This document shows, in pieces, positions 1-9,204 of a stretch of 64,000 nt of DNA. Where the stretch lies: assembly GCF_963678545.1 (NCBI RefSeq), contig NZ_OY782870.1, forward strand, positions 62,001 to 126,000, read 5' to 3'. A program made the position numbers and the translations under genes. The stretch is from an uncultured Methanomethylovorans sp. (GTDB lineage: Archaea; Halobacteriota; Methanosarcinia; Methanosarcinales; Methanosarcinaceae). The first letter of the stretch is position 1, and each line of letters begins with the position of its first letter. The notes under the pieces were generated by a model. The model did not search any database. It had not been told where the DNA came from and saw nothing but the letters and a program-made list of their open reading frames with translations.

Positions 1-981
1 AGGCATTTTTTTCGCAATTCTAGAACGCCATTTTCCAAACAATCCTTCTGTTCCAAAAGAAGCTGGAGCAGTATTGACCTCTATGAAAGATGCCACACAA
101 TTTGCAAGGAACAGACCGTAGATTGTAGCGTCTACATAATTTGCAAAGTAACCGTAGATAGATACCAACAAACCGCATACTATTCCATAGATCAAACGGC
201 CTTTCTTAGAAACTGGTGATGAAGGAGTATCGGTGGCAATGAACAGTATACCGAAAAAGACCATTCCAATCATTGAATATCTCAGTTCACCGCTTAAAAC
301 AAAAAATCCTAATAACTGTGACATGTACATCAAAGGATTCAGTACACCTTTACTTGCCAATTCAACCATCGATAACAAAACGTTGAGAGCCTGCGGGAAC
401 ACTACCATTGTTACGAAAAACGTCAGTGGTATTCTCCATTCTACATATTTTTTGTAGATAAGGTACACCCCACATATTAAAGCAATCGGAGATACTTCAA
501 CCAATAATCCAGCACCATGCTCAAGTAACAAATCAGATAACTGTCCGATGTGAGGAATCGATGCTGGGGCCATAAAACCACTCCATGCAGTTTTACAGAA
601 AATCCAAGCAGCTAGCACCGGATTGAATACATATGAGCCTATTCCACCAAAAGCAAGTTTTGCAATTGCTATGGCAAAGAAAGAACTCACTACGGGTAAC
701 CATAGAGGAACTTCCGGGGGCATCAAAAGAGACAGCATAAGTCCTATAAGGACCGCATTACCATCCTTTACAGTCACCTTCTGCTTGAATAATTTCTGAG
801 TACCAAATTCTGTTGTCACTGCTGCGAGCACACTTACAAGAATTATACTCAAAGCAGGTATGCCGAAGAAATATATGGATACAAGACTCACTGGCACAAG
901 GGCCAGTACTTTGCTCCACATGATTGATTTGAACGTAATTTTTGACTTTCTGTGAGGGGGAGCAGATATAGTAAAGGTCAT
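1..981 (-). CDS. rnfD: Rnf complex membrane subunit RnfD (3' end cut by window edge)
   Basis: RnfD is an integral membrane subunit of the Rnf complex, which moves electrons from ferredoxin and couples this to sodium export. The frame is open from the ATG at 981 (minus strand) to base 1, giving 327 codons, so the end lies outside the window. The product is a string of hydrophobic segments with an NPVLAAW segment and, later, a FIATDTPSSPVSKKGR segment, both typical of the RnfD/NqrB family. The start directly abuts the rnfC stop, so the two are translationally coupled. The bacterial covalent-FMN motif (D-G-x-S/T-x-A-T-P) that normally follows the NPV segment is not visible; only a short loop is present there. 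Family assignment is firm; the lack of flavin attachment is an inference. Confidence 0.9.
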   Translation of the reverse strand, partial: MTFTISAPPHRKSKITFKSIMWSKVLALVPVSLVSIYFFGIPALSIILVSVLAAVTTEFGTQKLFKQKVTVKDGNAVLIGLMLSLLMPPEVPLWLPVVSSFFAIAIAKLAFGGIGSYVFNPVLAAWIFCKTAWSGFMAPASIPHIGQLSDLLLEHGAGLLVEVSPIALICGVYLIYKKYVEWRIPLTFFVTMVVFPQALNVLLSMVELASKGVLNPLMYMSQLLGFFVLSGELRYSMIGMVFFGILFIATDTPSSPVSKKGRLIYGIVCGLLVSIYGYFANYVDATIYGLFLANCVASFIEVNTAPASFGTEGLFGKWRSRIAKKMP

Positions 982-2334
982 TTATTCACCTCCACAACAA
1001 CCAACCTTCAGGTTGGAAGACTGTTTTGAAGGAACATCTTCATAGGCCTTTTCAATGGCATCCTTTGCGTATCGTATCAACTGTAGAATATGGATCTTAG
1101 AAGGACAGACCACTGTGCATTTTCCACATTCAATACAATTATCGATATGTGACTGATGACATTCATCAAAACGACCCTGATCAGACAAAGCTGCAAGCTT
1201 GTTTGGAAGTAGCTCCACAGGACATACATCCACACATGCTCCACAATGAGTACAGTCAATTGATTCATCAGTATCCACATCTTCCAACTTCTGGAAAGAT
1301 ATTCTTGTAGTAGTCTTTGTGACTGGGACCTCATCAGTATACTGAGCAACTCCGGTCCTCATTCCATTAGCAATCAGTTTTCCAGAAGTTATTAAATTGC
1401 CACCAAATGCCTCTATCACATCTTTAAAAGGTGTACCGATTCTGACGACTACATGAGATGGACAATTCGCAAAGCCTTCTAAGGAAACATAGGTTTCATA
1501 ATAAGGTTTTCCTTCGTGTACGGCGTCATATAATGCTTTTGCGGATTTTACACCACATATAGCTACACCAACATCTGCAGGAGTGCGGCCTTGTGGAACT
1601 TTCCTACCTGTGACATTATAAGTGAAGAAATTGAGGATACGTTTTCCATATATCCTCTTCTGGGAAAGCACCAGGATGTTAGATTCACGATCCTTGAAGT
1701 AGTAACCAATCCTACGATTGCCTATAAGAGGTGCTACGATCAATGGTTTTCCTTGCAACTTAAATTCTTCAAAAGCTGCTATAGACTCATGATCATCACT
1801 CCGGATAACAATCGCACCTTTAGATGCTCCTGCTGCTTTCATTAGAAGCTGCAGTGCATCAAGCATTTGAGTACTGTATTCTAAAGGAGCTTTGAAGTTT
1901 CCACCTATCCATTCCGAAGAAGTGGCATTTATCAATACTGTGTCTATCTTCTTTCCCTCTGGCTTAAGAACAGTCTGTGTGGGAACACCATAGTGTTCTA
2001 TTATACCTGAATTTTTTATTATCTCAATGAGATCTTTTTGGGAAGGATTCTTCTTTGGAGAAAAGGGCACTGTTTCCTCACTTTCGATGGTCTCAATTAT
2101 GATGCTTAACACTTTATTGCCATCGGGATTTGGAGCCATCTCAATTGAATGGACCACACCACATACACTAGAATGGACAGAAGAAGAGTAGCTGTCCTTA
2201 GAGTCACCTATTTTCTGGCCTATGACAACAGAATCGCCCTTCTTAACCATAGGAATACAAGGAGTTCCTTTGTGCTGCGCAAGGGGAATAATCACTCTTT
2301 GAGGTAATTTTTCTAATCTTTTTATTTCCATCAT
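982..2334 (-). CDS. rnfC: Rnf complex iron-sulfur subunit RnfC
   Basis: RnfC is a peripheral electron-carrying subunit of Rnf. The protein (about 450 aa) has the N-terminal RnfC barrel-sandwich and SLBB-like regions and, near residues 361 and 400, two ferredoxin motifs, CTHCGACVDVCP and CIECGKCTVVCP, each able to bind a [4Fe-4S] cluster. It ends in an unusual CCGGE tail. I prefer the ATG at 2334 (or the adjacent one at 2331), because an AAGGAG ribosome site lies 5-8 bases upstream; a GTG at 2340 overlaps that site. It sits between the multiheme cytochrome gene and rnfD in one minus-strand operon, as in Methanosarcina acetivorans. Identity is secure. Confidence 0.95.
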   Translation of the reverse strand: MMEIKRLEKLPQRVIIPLAQHKGTPCIPMVKKGDSVVIGQKIGDSKDSYSSSVHSSVCGVVHSIEMAPNPDGNKVLSIIIETIESEETVPFSPKKNPSQKDLIEIIKNSGIIEHYGVPTQTVLKPEGKKIDTVLINATSSEWIGGNFKAPLEYSTQMLDALQLLMKAAGASKGAIVIRSDDHESIAAFEEFKLQGKPLIVAPLIGNRRIGYYFKDRESNILVLSQKRIYGKRILNFFTYNVTGRKVPQGRTPADVGVAICGVKSAKALYDAVHEGKPYYETYVSLEGFANCPSHVVVRIGTPFKDVIEAFGGNLITSGKLIANGMRTGVAQYTDEVPVTKTTTRISFQKLEDVDTDESIDCTHCGACVDVCPVELLPNKLAALSDQGRFDECHQSHIDNCIECGKCTVVCPSKIHILQLIRYAKDAIEKAYEDVPSKQSSNLKVGCCGGE

Positions 2335-2344
2335 GATCACTCCT

Positions 2345-3829
2345 TTAAAGTACTGGCTCCCTCTCTACCTCAACAGGCTTTTGGCCGGGTATGGTCACAC
2401 TGATCTCTTTTGCAGAGAAGTTAGTGGGCGGCGTTGTTTCTGCTGGATCTTTATCGTAACCCAATAGAGTCCAGTTTGCATGCAAAGATCCTGAAGCAGA
2501 CACGCCATGACAATCGTTGCACTTCAGAGGATCAGCCATTCCTACATCTTTGCTTACAATGTTATGGTTTACCTGATACAGAAGATCAACGTGCCTGAGA
2601 ATGGCATTTGGATAATCAGGTATATTGTCAAGGTTCCCATCGTAAGAACGCATTTCAGAAGATGTGACCTTACCATCACCATTGGAATCGGCTGCTTTTA
2701 CAACAGATGGTGATATCGGATTGCCCAATGAAGAACTGTTATCTGGATTGCTGAGCACATCCTGGTTTAATCCTTCATCCCACCATACACCGCTTATCAG
2801 GTTGAAAGCCTTTAGCTTTACACCTTCTTCATCCTTACTGGCCATTACCGGCAGTTTTTCGTTATAGATTCCTTTTGACCAGGCGAGAGTTGGAGTGAAA
2901 TTCGCTTCATGATATGTTTCCTCAAGAACTCCATTTTCCCAGCTGAAACTGCTTATTGGAGTTTCACCTGTGAGATTTCCTCCTGGCAACATAGGGATAT
3001 GGCATGTTTCACATTCGATGGTTTCAAGGTGAGCATCAACAATGCTTCCATGGGAGATGCCTGCATGGCAACCCTCTGAATCACAGCTTTTTACTTCCAC
3101 ATAGTCTTCGTGAGTGGAATCAAGAGGGATTCTGCGACCTATCTGGTGCTCTTCTGTTTCATGGCATTCAACACAATTTACATTGGAGTGAACATCATAT
3201 TCAGAAGAATTCTCAGCCATCCATGTCACTGCACTGGTAGCAGCTTCATTTTGATGGCAAGTATTACCACATTGTTCTTTAGTAGGCGCACCATAGACAT
3301 CGTCGTGAATTTCAGTAACAATGGGTAAAGGAGTGAGGACATTCAAAGCATAACTTGCAACATATAAGGGATTTTTCTGTGCCTCTTTGCTAGCCTGTTC
3401 GATTGCTGCATCTTTTGCGCTGGAGATATTTCCAGAAGAAATACTTTCAATGCGCGCCTGGTAAGAATATAAGCCTTTTTGTTCGTGGCAGACCATGCAA
3501 TCCACATCTGCACCATATTCCTCAAGAATTCCCCCACCCGGGTGCAGTGGACCATAAGTTTTAAGCCATGTTTCTTTGTCCATGTTACTTAGCAAGACAC
3601 CTTGGCCCATTAAAGAAGACCATTCAGCCATGTCCTGCTGCACATGGAAAGAATTATTGACTTCCTCTTTCGTACTTAAATGACAGCCCATACACACATT
3701 ATCAGACCACTTCTGATCGGTCATATAATGTGACGAAAGGACCTCATTTCCGCTATATCCAATATAAGCATACGCGCCGGATATGAAAAGCATTAATAAA
3801 GCAATGATAATGAGAAATTTGGCTTTCAT
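2345..3829 (-). CDS. mmcA: Heptaheme c-type cytochrome (MmcA-like) of the Rnf operon
   Basis: This is a multiheme cytochrome c that works with Rnf, carrying electrons on the outer face of the membrane, in M. acetivorans towards methanophenazine or extracellular acceptors. An N-terminal signal peptide (MKAKFLIIIALLMLFISGAYA) is followed by seven heme sites: five CxxCH (CMGCH, CMVCH, CVECH, CETCH, CNDCH), one CxxxCH (CGNTCH) and one CxxxxCH (CDSEGCH). That 5+1+1 pattern matches the known heptaheme MmcA. I chose the ATG at 3829 because it begins the signal peptide; a GTG at 3844 overlapping the upstream stop is the alternative. The gene lies 10 bases upstream of rnfC, in the same operon. Secretion and heme number are read from sequence; the electron partner is inferred from the relative. 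Confidence 0.93.
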   Translation of the reverse strand: MKAKFLIIIALLMLFISGAYAYIGYSGNEVLSSHYMTDQKWSDNVCMGCHLSTKEEVNNSFHVQQDMAEWSSLMGQGVLLSNMDKETWLKTYGPLHPGGGILEEYGADVDCMVCHEQKGLYSYQARIESISSGNISSAKDAAIEQASKEAQKNPLYVASYALNVLTPLPIVTEIHDDVYGAPTKEQCGNTCHQNEAATSAVTWMAENSSEYDVHSNVNCVECHETEEHQIGRRIPLDSTHEDYVEVKSCDSEGCHAGISHGSIVDAHLETIECETCHIPMLPGGNLTGETPISSFSWENGVLEETYHEANFTPTLAWSKGIYNEKLPVMASKDEEGVKLKAFNLISGVWWDEGLNQDVLSNPDNSSSLGNPISPSVVKAADSNGDGKVTSSEMRSYDGNLDNIPDYPNAILRHVDLLYQVNHNIVSKDVGMADPLKCNDCHGVSASGSLHANWTLLGYDKDPAETTPPTNFSAKEISVTIPGQKPVEVEREPVL

Positions 3830-3840
3830 ACTAATCACAC

Positions 3841-4269
3841 TCACTTTTCTGATACATTCTCGGGCTTTTTGTTAACAACATCTTCAAGCTCTTTTATAAC
3901 AACCATAACAGTGTTTCTCAGATTCTGTTCATTCGTGATCTTGAAGTCATTAGTGACGTATTTATCGATCTCGAATGTCTTGCGTACAACCCGTACATTA
4001 AAATCAAAAACCTTGTCAAGAAGTCCTTTTTTGGGAGTAACACCGACAAAATCAACATCTAAATGATTACCGAGTAGATTGAATTTGAGTTCAATCTTTT
4101 CGAGAGGAGAATCAGATTTTACATAAATGACATGTTGTTTCATATCAGCAAATTGCTTTTCAATTCCCCTCCATCCACATTCTTCTGTTATCTGATGGAT
4201 CGCCACCACAAGATATTTGTCCTTGCTGGAATGCAAGCCCACAGACAAATCTCCACTGTAATTTATCAT
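3841..4269 (-). CDS. Unrecognised protein at the head of the Rnf operon
   Basis: I do not recognise this 142-aa protein. It has no signal peptide or membrane segment. It looks like a soluble alpha/beta protein, with beta-rich stretches such as YLVVAIHQITEECG and HVIYVKSDSPLEKIELKF, and a charged C-terminus. The ATG at 4269 follows a GGAAGTG ribosome site. Its stop overlaps or abuts the cytochrome gene, so it is the first gene of the cytochrome-rnfC-rnfD unit. Operon position suggests a role in Rnf or cytochrome maturation or regulation, but nothing in the sequence shows this. The 110 bases upstream are shared with the divergent apbE. Confidence 0.8.
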   Translation of the reverse strand: MINYSGDLSVGLHSSKDKYLVVAIHQITEECGWRGIEKQFADMKQHVIYVKSDSPLEKIELKFNLLGNHLDVDFVGVTPKKGLLDKVFDFNVRVVRKTFEIDKYVTNDFKITNEQNLRNTVMVVIKELEDVVNKKPENVSEK

Positions 4270-4379
4270 TATTACACTTCCTTTAATTAAAGATGGCCAT
4301 CAAAGAACTTACATGATAATACATGACAATTGGGACCATTTGAATTAAGTTTAAGATTGTTTACGTCATTGCATAAACC

Positions 4380-5399
4380 ATGGAGTATAAAATGGTTACC
4401 CTTATACTGATAACGATTTTATCAGCATCATTCGTGATAAATTGTATTGACAAAGATGTAGCGAACCCGGAAACCATACAACAAACATACAATGAAAGCC
4501 GGACTATAATGGATACTATAGTGACTATTCAAGTTGTTGACACAAACAGTACACATGCAATAGCGGCTATTGCTAACGCTTTTGAAAAAGTCGAATATGT
4601 TGACTCTAGCATGGACTACTACGATAACACAAGCGAATTGGGCAGACTTAACAAAGATTCGGAACTTTTGAATGCGAGCAATAACTTAACATATGTAATC
4701 AATAAGTCTATATATTATCAGCATATTACCGATGGCGCTTTTGACATTACAATCCTGCCTCTGCTTGATCTTTGGAAAAATAAATTCTCAGCTGGGGGAA
4801 CACATCAACCACCTACTCAAGAGGAATTGAACGAAACACTCAGATTTGTAAACGCCAGCAATATAACAATCAGAGGAAATGATATATTTCTACAAAAAGG
4901 GATGCAAATAACTCTGGGTGGAATAGCGAAAGGATATGCTCTTGATGTAGCCGTCGAGTCACTTCGCAATGACGGGATTGACTCCGGTTTTGTTGATGCA
5001 GGAGGCAATGGGCTATATATTGGCCATAAACCCGATGGAACTTCCTGGAAAGTGGGGCTGCAAAATCCTAACATGACTGAACAGGTGATAACCGTTGTAC
5101 AAATCAGTGATATGGCTATAGCTACCAGCGGAAATTATGAAAGATATTTCAGTGAGGAGGCAAAGGTCTCACACATTGCGGATCCCCGTACAGGATATCC
5201 GTCCCAGAACCTTATCAGTGCTACAGTTATTGCTCCGGTTGGAATAGATTCTGATGCGTTGTCAACCTCCGTATTTGTATTGGGAGAGAAAGATGGCCTT
5301 GAGATGATCGAGAAACTCGATGGTGTTGAATGTCTTTTAATAACAAATGATAAAAGGATAGTAAAGTCCAGCGGGTTCCATAAGTACGAAATTAATTGA
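4380..5399 (+). CDS. apbE: ApbE family FAD:protein FMN transferase (lipoprotein)
   Basis: ApbE transfers FMN from FAD onto threonine of Rnf/Nqr-type subunits such as RnfG, outside the membrane. The 339-aa protein opens with a lipoprotein-type signal (FVINC as lipobox), then shows ApbE family motifs in order: MDTIVTIQVVD, DGAFDITILPLLDLW, LGGIAKGYALD, GFVDAGGN, SHIADPRTGYPS and DALSTSVFVLG. The length is normal for the family. It is divergent from the Rnf operon across a 110-bp spacer, so it is placed to modify an Rnf subunit. RnfG, the likely acceptor, is outside this window. Confidence 0.93.
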   Translation: MEYKMVTLILITILSASFVINCIDKDVANPETIQQTYNESRTIMDTIVTIQVVDTNSTHAIAAIANAFEKVEYVDSSMDYYDNTSELGRLNKDSELLNASNNLTYVINKSIYYQHITDGAFDITILPLLDLWKNKFSAGGTHQPPTQEELNETLRFVNASNITIRGNDIFLQKGMQITLGGIAKGYALDVAVESLRNDGIDSGFVDAGGNGLYIGHKPDGTSWKVGLQNPNMTEQVITVVQISDMAIATSGNYERYFSEEAKVSHIADPRTGYPSQNLISATVIAPVGIDSDALSTSVFVLGEKDGLEMIEKLDGVECLLITNDKRIVKSSGFHKYEIN

Positions 5400-5424
5400 C
5401 CGATAATTAAAATCAATCTACACC

Positions 5425-5970
5425 TTAAGGCAATTTAACTTCATACAGGGTCTCGTAAATGGGACCCTGTGGAGTTAGAATGCTTTTTTTAATTTTGACT
5501 GTATCCACATGCATTAAACCTATATCAAAATCCCGGAGGGATCCTATTGCTGAGATAAGTTCTTTGCTATTGGAAGATGACAAATGTTTAACTCTGGCAA
5601 TAGTCGCATGAGACGTGAACTTACGAGACTCTTTTTTAAAACCGATTTCAGACATTAATGATTCTACTTGCTTATGAAGACAAGAATAATCGCCATTATC
5701 TCCCACCCATACTATTCTGGGACTATTCATACCGGGAAAAACATTAACGCCGCAAACATGTGAATCAAAAGAAGAACAATTAAGTTTATCAAGTGTATTA
5801 TTAATCTCAGAGAGTTGTGTCGCATCCACATCTCCTAAAAATTTGAGAGTGATATGTACCAGTTCCGGATTCACTAACCTTAATCCTTGAAAATAAAGCT
5901 TTGACTGGATCTCAGAGATCTTTGCACGAAATTCTGTAGGAAGATCAATCGCTATGAATGCCCTGATCAC
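5425..5970 (-). CDS. thpR: RNA 2',3'-cyclic phosphodiesterase (LigT/ThpR, 2H family)
   Basis: This is a 2H-superfamily phosphoesterase acting on 2',3'-cyclic phosphate RNA ends, historically called 2'-5' RNA ligase. The 181-aa protein begins IRAFIAIDLP, typical of ThpR, and has both catalytic H-x-T motifs: HITLKFLGDV near residue 40 and HATIARVK near residue 125. Length is normal for the family. It is convergent with apbE, with a 25-bp gap, and appears monocistronic. The cellular substrate is not shown by the sequence. Confidence 0.92.
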   Translation of the reverse strand: MIRAFIAIDLPTEFRAKISEIQSKLYFQGLRLVNPELVHITLKFLGDVDATQLSEINNTLDKLNCSSFDSHVCGVNVFPGMNSPRIVWVGDNGDYSCLHKQVESLMSEIGFKKESRKFTSHATIARVKHLSSSNSKELISAIGSLRDFDIGLMHVDTVKIKKSILTPQGPIYETLYEVKLP

Positions 5971-6086
5971 AAAAACACCTTTATAGAAGTGGTTTTTTGA
6001 ACATAAAATACTGACGCTATAGGCATATAGAGGTACCTTTAATAGACATAAGGTGTTTATATAATAATGTGTATTGAGGGGACAAA

Positions 6087-7022
6087 ATGGATCAAAAAGG
6101 AATAATCGCTGGACATCATTGTCGTGAATCGGAGGCCACAGAAAAGCGAGAAGAGTGCATGGGAAAAAATATAATTATCATTGAAACGGCGGTGAAACTT
6201 GCAGAGGAACTTGGATCTTCAGCTATAATAATATCTGGCGATATATGTTTTGATGAGATCAAAACAACCGTCCCCATCTACCATGCTTTTGGCGACCAGA
6301 AAGGACTCATAGACCACCTTATATTCTCAAATCTGGGAAAAGGAACAAGAACTTTCACAGATAGTGTGATTAATCAATCATACAACAAACTAGAGAATAT
6401 AGAAAGTATGGCAGCTATTGGACACCTTCTAGGCAACATATCCGAAGGAACTGTGGTGGGGATTGTCGGCAACATAGATTCTTGTGCAGTAGTGGTCCAC
6501 AACCTCAAAGAAAATGAAATGGTAAAAAAGATCCGGGAATGTGAAGAACGCATATCTCCAGAGGTTGTACGTGCTGTGATGAATATTTGCTTTGACGTTG
6601 CTACAAAAGGTCGTGAAGGTAAAAAGGTAGGTACCGCATTCATTGTAGGTGATGTGGAAGAAGTTATGCATAGATCCCATCCACTGATCATTAACCCATA
6701 CCTCGGGCAAACCTCGGAAGATAGCAACATTCTTGAAGAACATAACTGGGAATCAGTAATGGAACTTGCACAACTGGATGGCGTATTCATAATTTCAGAG
6801 CAGGGGAAGATACATGCTGCAGGCAGATATCTGGATGTGGATGCTAGAGACATCAACATTGACAAAGGCCTTGGTGGAAGGCATGTATCCGCAGCAGCTA
6901 TCACAAGAGACACTGTTGCAGTAGCTTTCATTGTATCAGAATCTGGTGGTGTTGTCAGGATATATAAAGATGGAAAAGATATAATCTGCATCGACAACCC
7001 GCAAAGATGCATCCCAGCATAA
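6087..7022 (+). CDS. dacZ: Archaeal diadenylate cyclase DacZ (c-di-AMP synthase)
   Basis: The C-terminal part has the DAC (DisA_N) fold: an LDGVFIIS segment (DGA-type motif near residue 231) and GGRHVSAAA (RHR-type motif near residue 265), followed by two beta strands, VAVAFIVSESGGVVRIY. The N-terminal two thirds is a pyruvate-kinase-C-like domain, giving the 311-aa architecture of archaeal DacZ. The enzyme condenses two ATP to c-di-AMP, a messenger that in many prokaryotes controls potassium and osmolyte balance. The ATG follows a GAGGGG ribosome site. The third motif residue (RHV rather than RHR) is a usual sort of family variation. A symmetric hairpin follows the stop. Confidence 0.9.
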   Translation: MDQKGIIAGHHCRESEATEKREECMGKNIIIIETAVKLAEELGSSAIIISGDICFDEIKTTVPIYHAFGDQKGLIDHLIFSNLGKGTRTFTDSVINQSYNKLENIESMAAIGHLLGNISEGTVVGIVGNIDSCAVVVHNLKENEMVKKIRECEERISPEVVRAVMNICFDVATKGREGKKVGTAFIVGDVEEVMHRSHPLIINPYLGQTSEDSNILEEHNWESVMELAQLDGVFIISEQGKIHAAGRYLDVDARDINIDKGLGGRHVSAAAITRDTVAVAFIVSESGGVVRIYKDGKDIICIDNPQRCIPA

Positions 7023-7045
7023 TTATTTTTTAAAAAAAGAGAATG

Positions 7046-7063
7046 GACCGGTTAAATCCGGTC
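7046..7063. terminator. Bidirectional hairpin between convergent dacZ and acetate permease gene
   Basis: GACCGG, a six-base loop and CCGGTC form a perfect 6-bp stem between two convergent genes. A T-rich run (ATATTTTAC) follows on the plus strand and an A-rich (minus-strand T-rich) run precedes it, so it could end transcription from both sides. Confidence 0.6.
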
Positions 7064-7082
7064 ATATTTTACAATTTCTGTT

Positions 7083-7655
7083 TTAGATTGGTAGTTTCAT
7101 TCCAACTGCATTCAAGACCAGTCCAGTTGCAAGGTAAAGTGCTGCAAGACCTGTGATTAAGGTTATTGCTCCTGCGATTCCCAGTGGCAGCATTCCGAAG
7201 AATACGGCTGCAAGACTGAAGAATGTGAGGTCAAGCACTACAAAAACTACTGTTAGCATCTTTAGACCAATCTTTAATGTACCAAGTGTGAGCAAAGTTG
7301 CTATGATGCCCCATACAAGTGTGAAAAATCCCATTGATGTGGCACTTGCTGCTGGCACAGTTGCATTAAAAAGTCCTGCTGGAGCTAGGTTTATGTATGA
7401 AAAACCGAACCACCAGAAACCAAATATGGTGAATGCTGTTGCACCAAAAGTGTCACCTTTCTTCCACAACTGTATACCTGCAATTACTTCTGCAAAGCCA
7501 CCGAGCATAATTGCCATTGCAATTACCATAAGCGCATCTGGGAGCATTCCCATGTTTAAAAGTCCTGCAAATGTAGCTGCAAACCCAAGACCGTAGAACC
7601 CTACTGCTGCTGGGCTTCCTGCAGTTGTATCTTTAATTGTTACTTCTCCTTCCAT
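7083..7655 (-). CDS. Acetate/succinate permease-like protein (GPR1/FUN34/YaaH family)
   Basis: A 190-aa, six-helix membrane protein. The opening segment GSPAAVGFYGLGFAATF corresponds to the NPAPLGL-type signature of the SatP/YaaH/AceTr family, and IMLGGFAEVIAGIQLWKKGDTFGATAFTIFG followed by FWWF is characteristic. Members move acetate or succinate, and in Methanosarcinales they are proposed acetate carriers. The start is preceded by GGGAAGTGA. It stands alone on the minus strand with a long upstream region. The substrate is inferred from family only. Confidence 0.88.
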   Translation of the reverse strand: MEGEVTIKDTTAGSPAAVGFYGLGFAATFAGLLNMGMLPDALMVIAMAIMLGGFAEVIAGIQLWKKGDTFGATAFTIFGFWWFGFSYINLAPAGLFNATVPAASATSMGFFTLVWGIIATLLTLGTLKIGLKMLTVVFVVLDLTFFSLAAVFFGMLPLGIAGAITLITGLAALYLATGLVLNAVGMKLPI

Positions 7656-8143
7656 AGTTTGTCACTTCCCAAATAATATATAATGATTAATACAATCATA
7701 GATTGTTTTTACTGTAAAGTTATAGTTATACCACCCTTAAAAGAAAACGGGCTACATAATGATAAATCCAAAGTTACACACACTGTAAGCTATCCAAACT
7801 TAGCCAAACACCTCCTACATAAGACACTTTCTAATAGCAGTATATATGTGTTTTGTTTCTTTCAAGCACGGTGGAAAATCAGAAAGGAAAGTGCAATAGA
7901 TGTAACCGATATTGGGCTTTATACCGCATTTCGGGATAGAAGCAAGGCGTATTGACAAATAAACGACATCTTGTGTGCTTATATCATTAAAATAGATTAA
8001 AAATGGGCCAGTAACATAATTAAGAATTGTGTTTAAAATATATAATAGAAGCAGATGCTTCTTATCCCGATATTTTTAAATAGAATGGATTAGATTGTAG
8101 TTCCCTTTTAGGAGAAGATACCAAAGAGAAGTTACATTGCAGA
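7656..8143. other. 488-bp region without a convincing gene
   Basis: This lies upstream of the permease gene and downstream of pelA. TATA-like runs occur at about 7675-7684 and 7838-7845 and could serve the minus-strand permease. A plus-strand open frame at 7683-7955 has no recognisable domain or ribosome site and is not supported. I see no RNA gene or repeat. Confidence 0.5.
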
Positions 8144-9184
8144 TTATATCCTGAATCTCAAGAGAGCTGCAATGCCACCAAGAGCTAGCAATTTCTGCCC
8201 AGGTTCAAAAACTGTACTGAACACTACTATATTTCCCTGAGAATGCTCCACTTCCTGCAAAAAAGTATCTATTTCCCCTTTTTCTCGCTCTTCTCTGAGC
8301 AACTCATCACAAATCAGAAGCACATCTATTGCACCATAATCCAGAGCCATTTTTACTTCAGACATACCATAGGCTACTTTGCCATCCACAGCTATCTCTG
8401 TTAAGAGATCTTCCATGAGCTTTGACTCGCGTGCTATCCTGGATTGCTCCATGATCCTGTCAACTGCACCTCTTCGTAACACTTCCTGGAAACCAGACAT
8501 GCCAATAGATGCTGTATCTTCAAATACAATCTTTGATGCCATTTCAGGTTCTTTTTGCTGAGCATATTTTAGAAAATCCTCTTTTGTAAAACCAGGCCCA
8601 GCAAGCACAATTGACTCTGAACCGGAAATAGCATGTAGCAGTTGGTCGAGTACCTCCTGAAAAAAAACGTTCCTCAGATTACCTTCAGCTTTACCTGCAG
8701 ATTGATTTATGTGAGAATAAATCTCGATACCATAATGCTTGACAAGACCAATGTCCGCATCTCCTTCTTCTATTGCAACAATAATAACAGATGGCCTCTT
8801 AGAAGCTATTTCAGCTTCATCAATTCTTTCAAGCTGATCACTCTTCCAAACTTTAACGATAGATAACTCAGTGCCTTCTTCTATATTGAAAGTATGATGA
8901 GAACCAACATCCATTCCGTGTTCTATAACACCGTGTACTCTGAGCCTGTTGGAAAATTTATGGAATTCTAAACTCTCCACGCGTACACCAAGCCTCACAA
9001 TTTTCTTTTCTACTTTTTCAGGACGTAATTTATCGGTTGCAACATCAGCTTTTCTTTTAGTTACAGCAAAGACAAGATCTCCTGTTTCAATAATATATTT
9101 AAGGTGCCAGAGATCATCAAGAGTCTCAGCCAAGATAGAAATCTCACCGTCCCTATCCCTTAGATTCTTTTTCATTACTCTCAT
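8144..9184 (-). CDS. pelA: Pelota-like ribosome rescue factor (aPelota)
   Basis: Pelota recognises ribosomes stalled with an empty A site and, with ABCE1, splits them. The protein (346 aa from the ATG at 9184, giving the usual MRV start) has the N-terminal Sm-like domain (MRVMKKNLRDRDGEI, then GDLVFAVTKRK), a central eRF1-like domain (LAGPGFTKEDFLKYA) and a C-terminal domain with VAYGMSEVKMALDYGAIDVLL. It lacks the GGQ loop of eRF1, as expected for Pelota. An in-frame start at 9208 would overlap rqcH but adds residues not typical of the family. It lies 20 bp downstream of rqcH on the same strand, so both rescue factors are probably co-transcribed. Confidence 0.95.
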   Translation of the reverse strand: MRVMKKNLRDRDGEISILAETLDDLWHLKYIIETGDLVFAVTKRKADVATDKLRPEKVEKKIVRLGVRVESLEFHKFSNRLRVHGVIEHGMDVGSHHTFNIEEGTELSIVKVWKSDQLERIDEAEIASKRPSVIIVAIEEGDADIGLVKHYGIEIYSHINQSAGKAEGNLRNVFFQEVLDQLLHAISGSESIVLAGPGFTKEDFLKYAQQKEPEMASKIVFEDTASIGMSGFQEVLRRGAVDRIMEQSRIARESKLMEDLLTEIAVDGKVAYGMSEVKMALDYGAIDVLLICDELLREEREKGEIDTFLQEVEHSQGNIVVFSTVFEPGQKLLALGGIAALLRFRI

Positions 9185-9204
9185 AATAACACCTATAGAA
9201 TGGA

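Noticed and set aside
7683..7955. 90-codon frame upstream of the permease gene
   Set aside because: No ribosome site, no domain, and it overlaps the region expected to hold the permease promoter.
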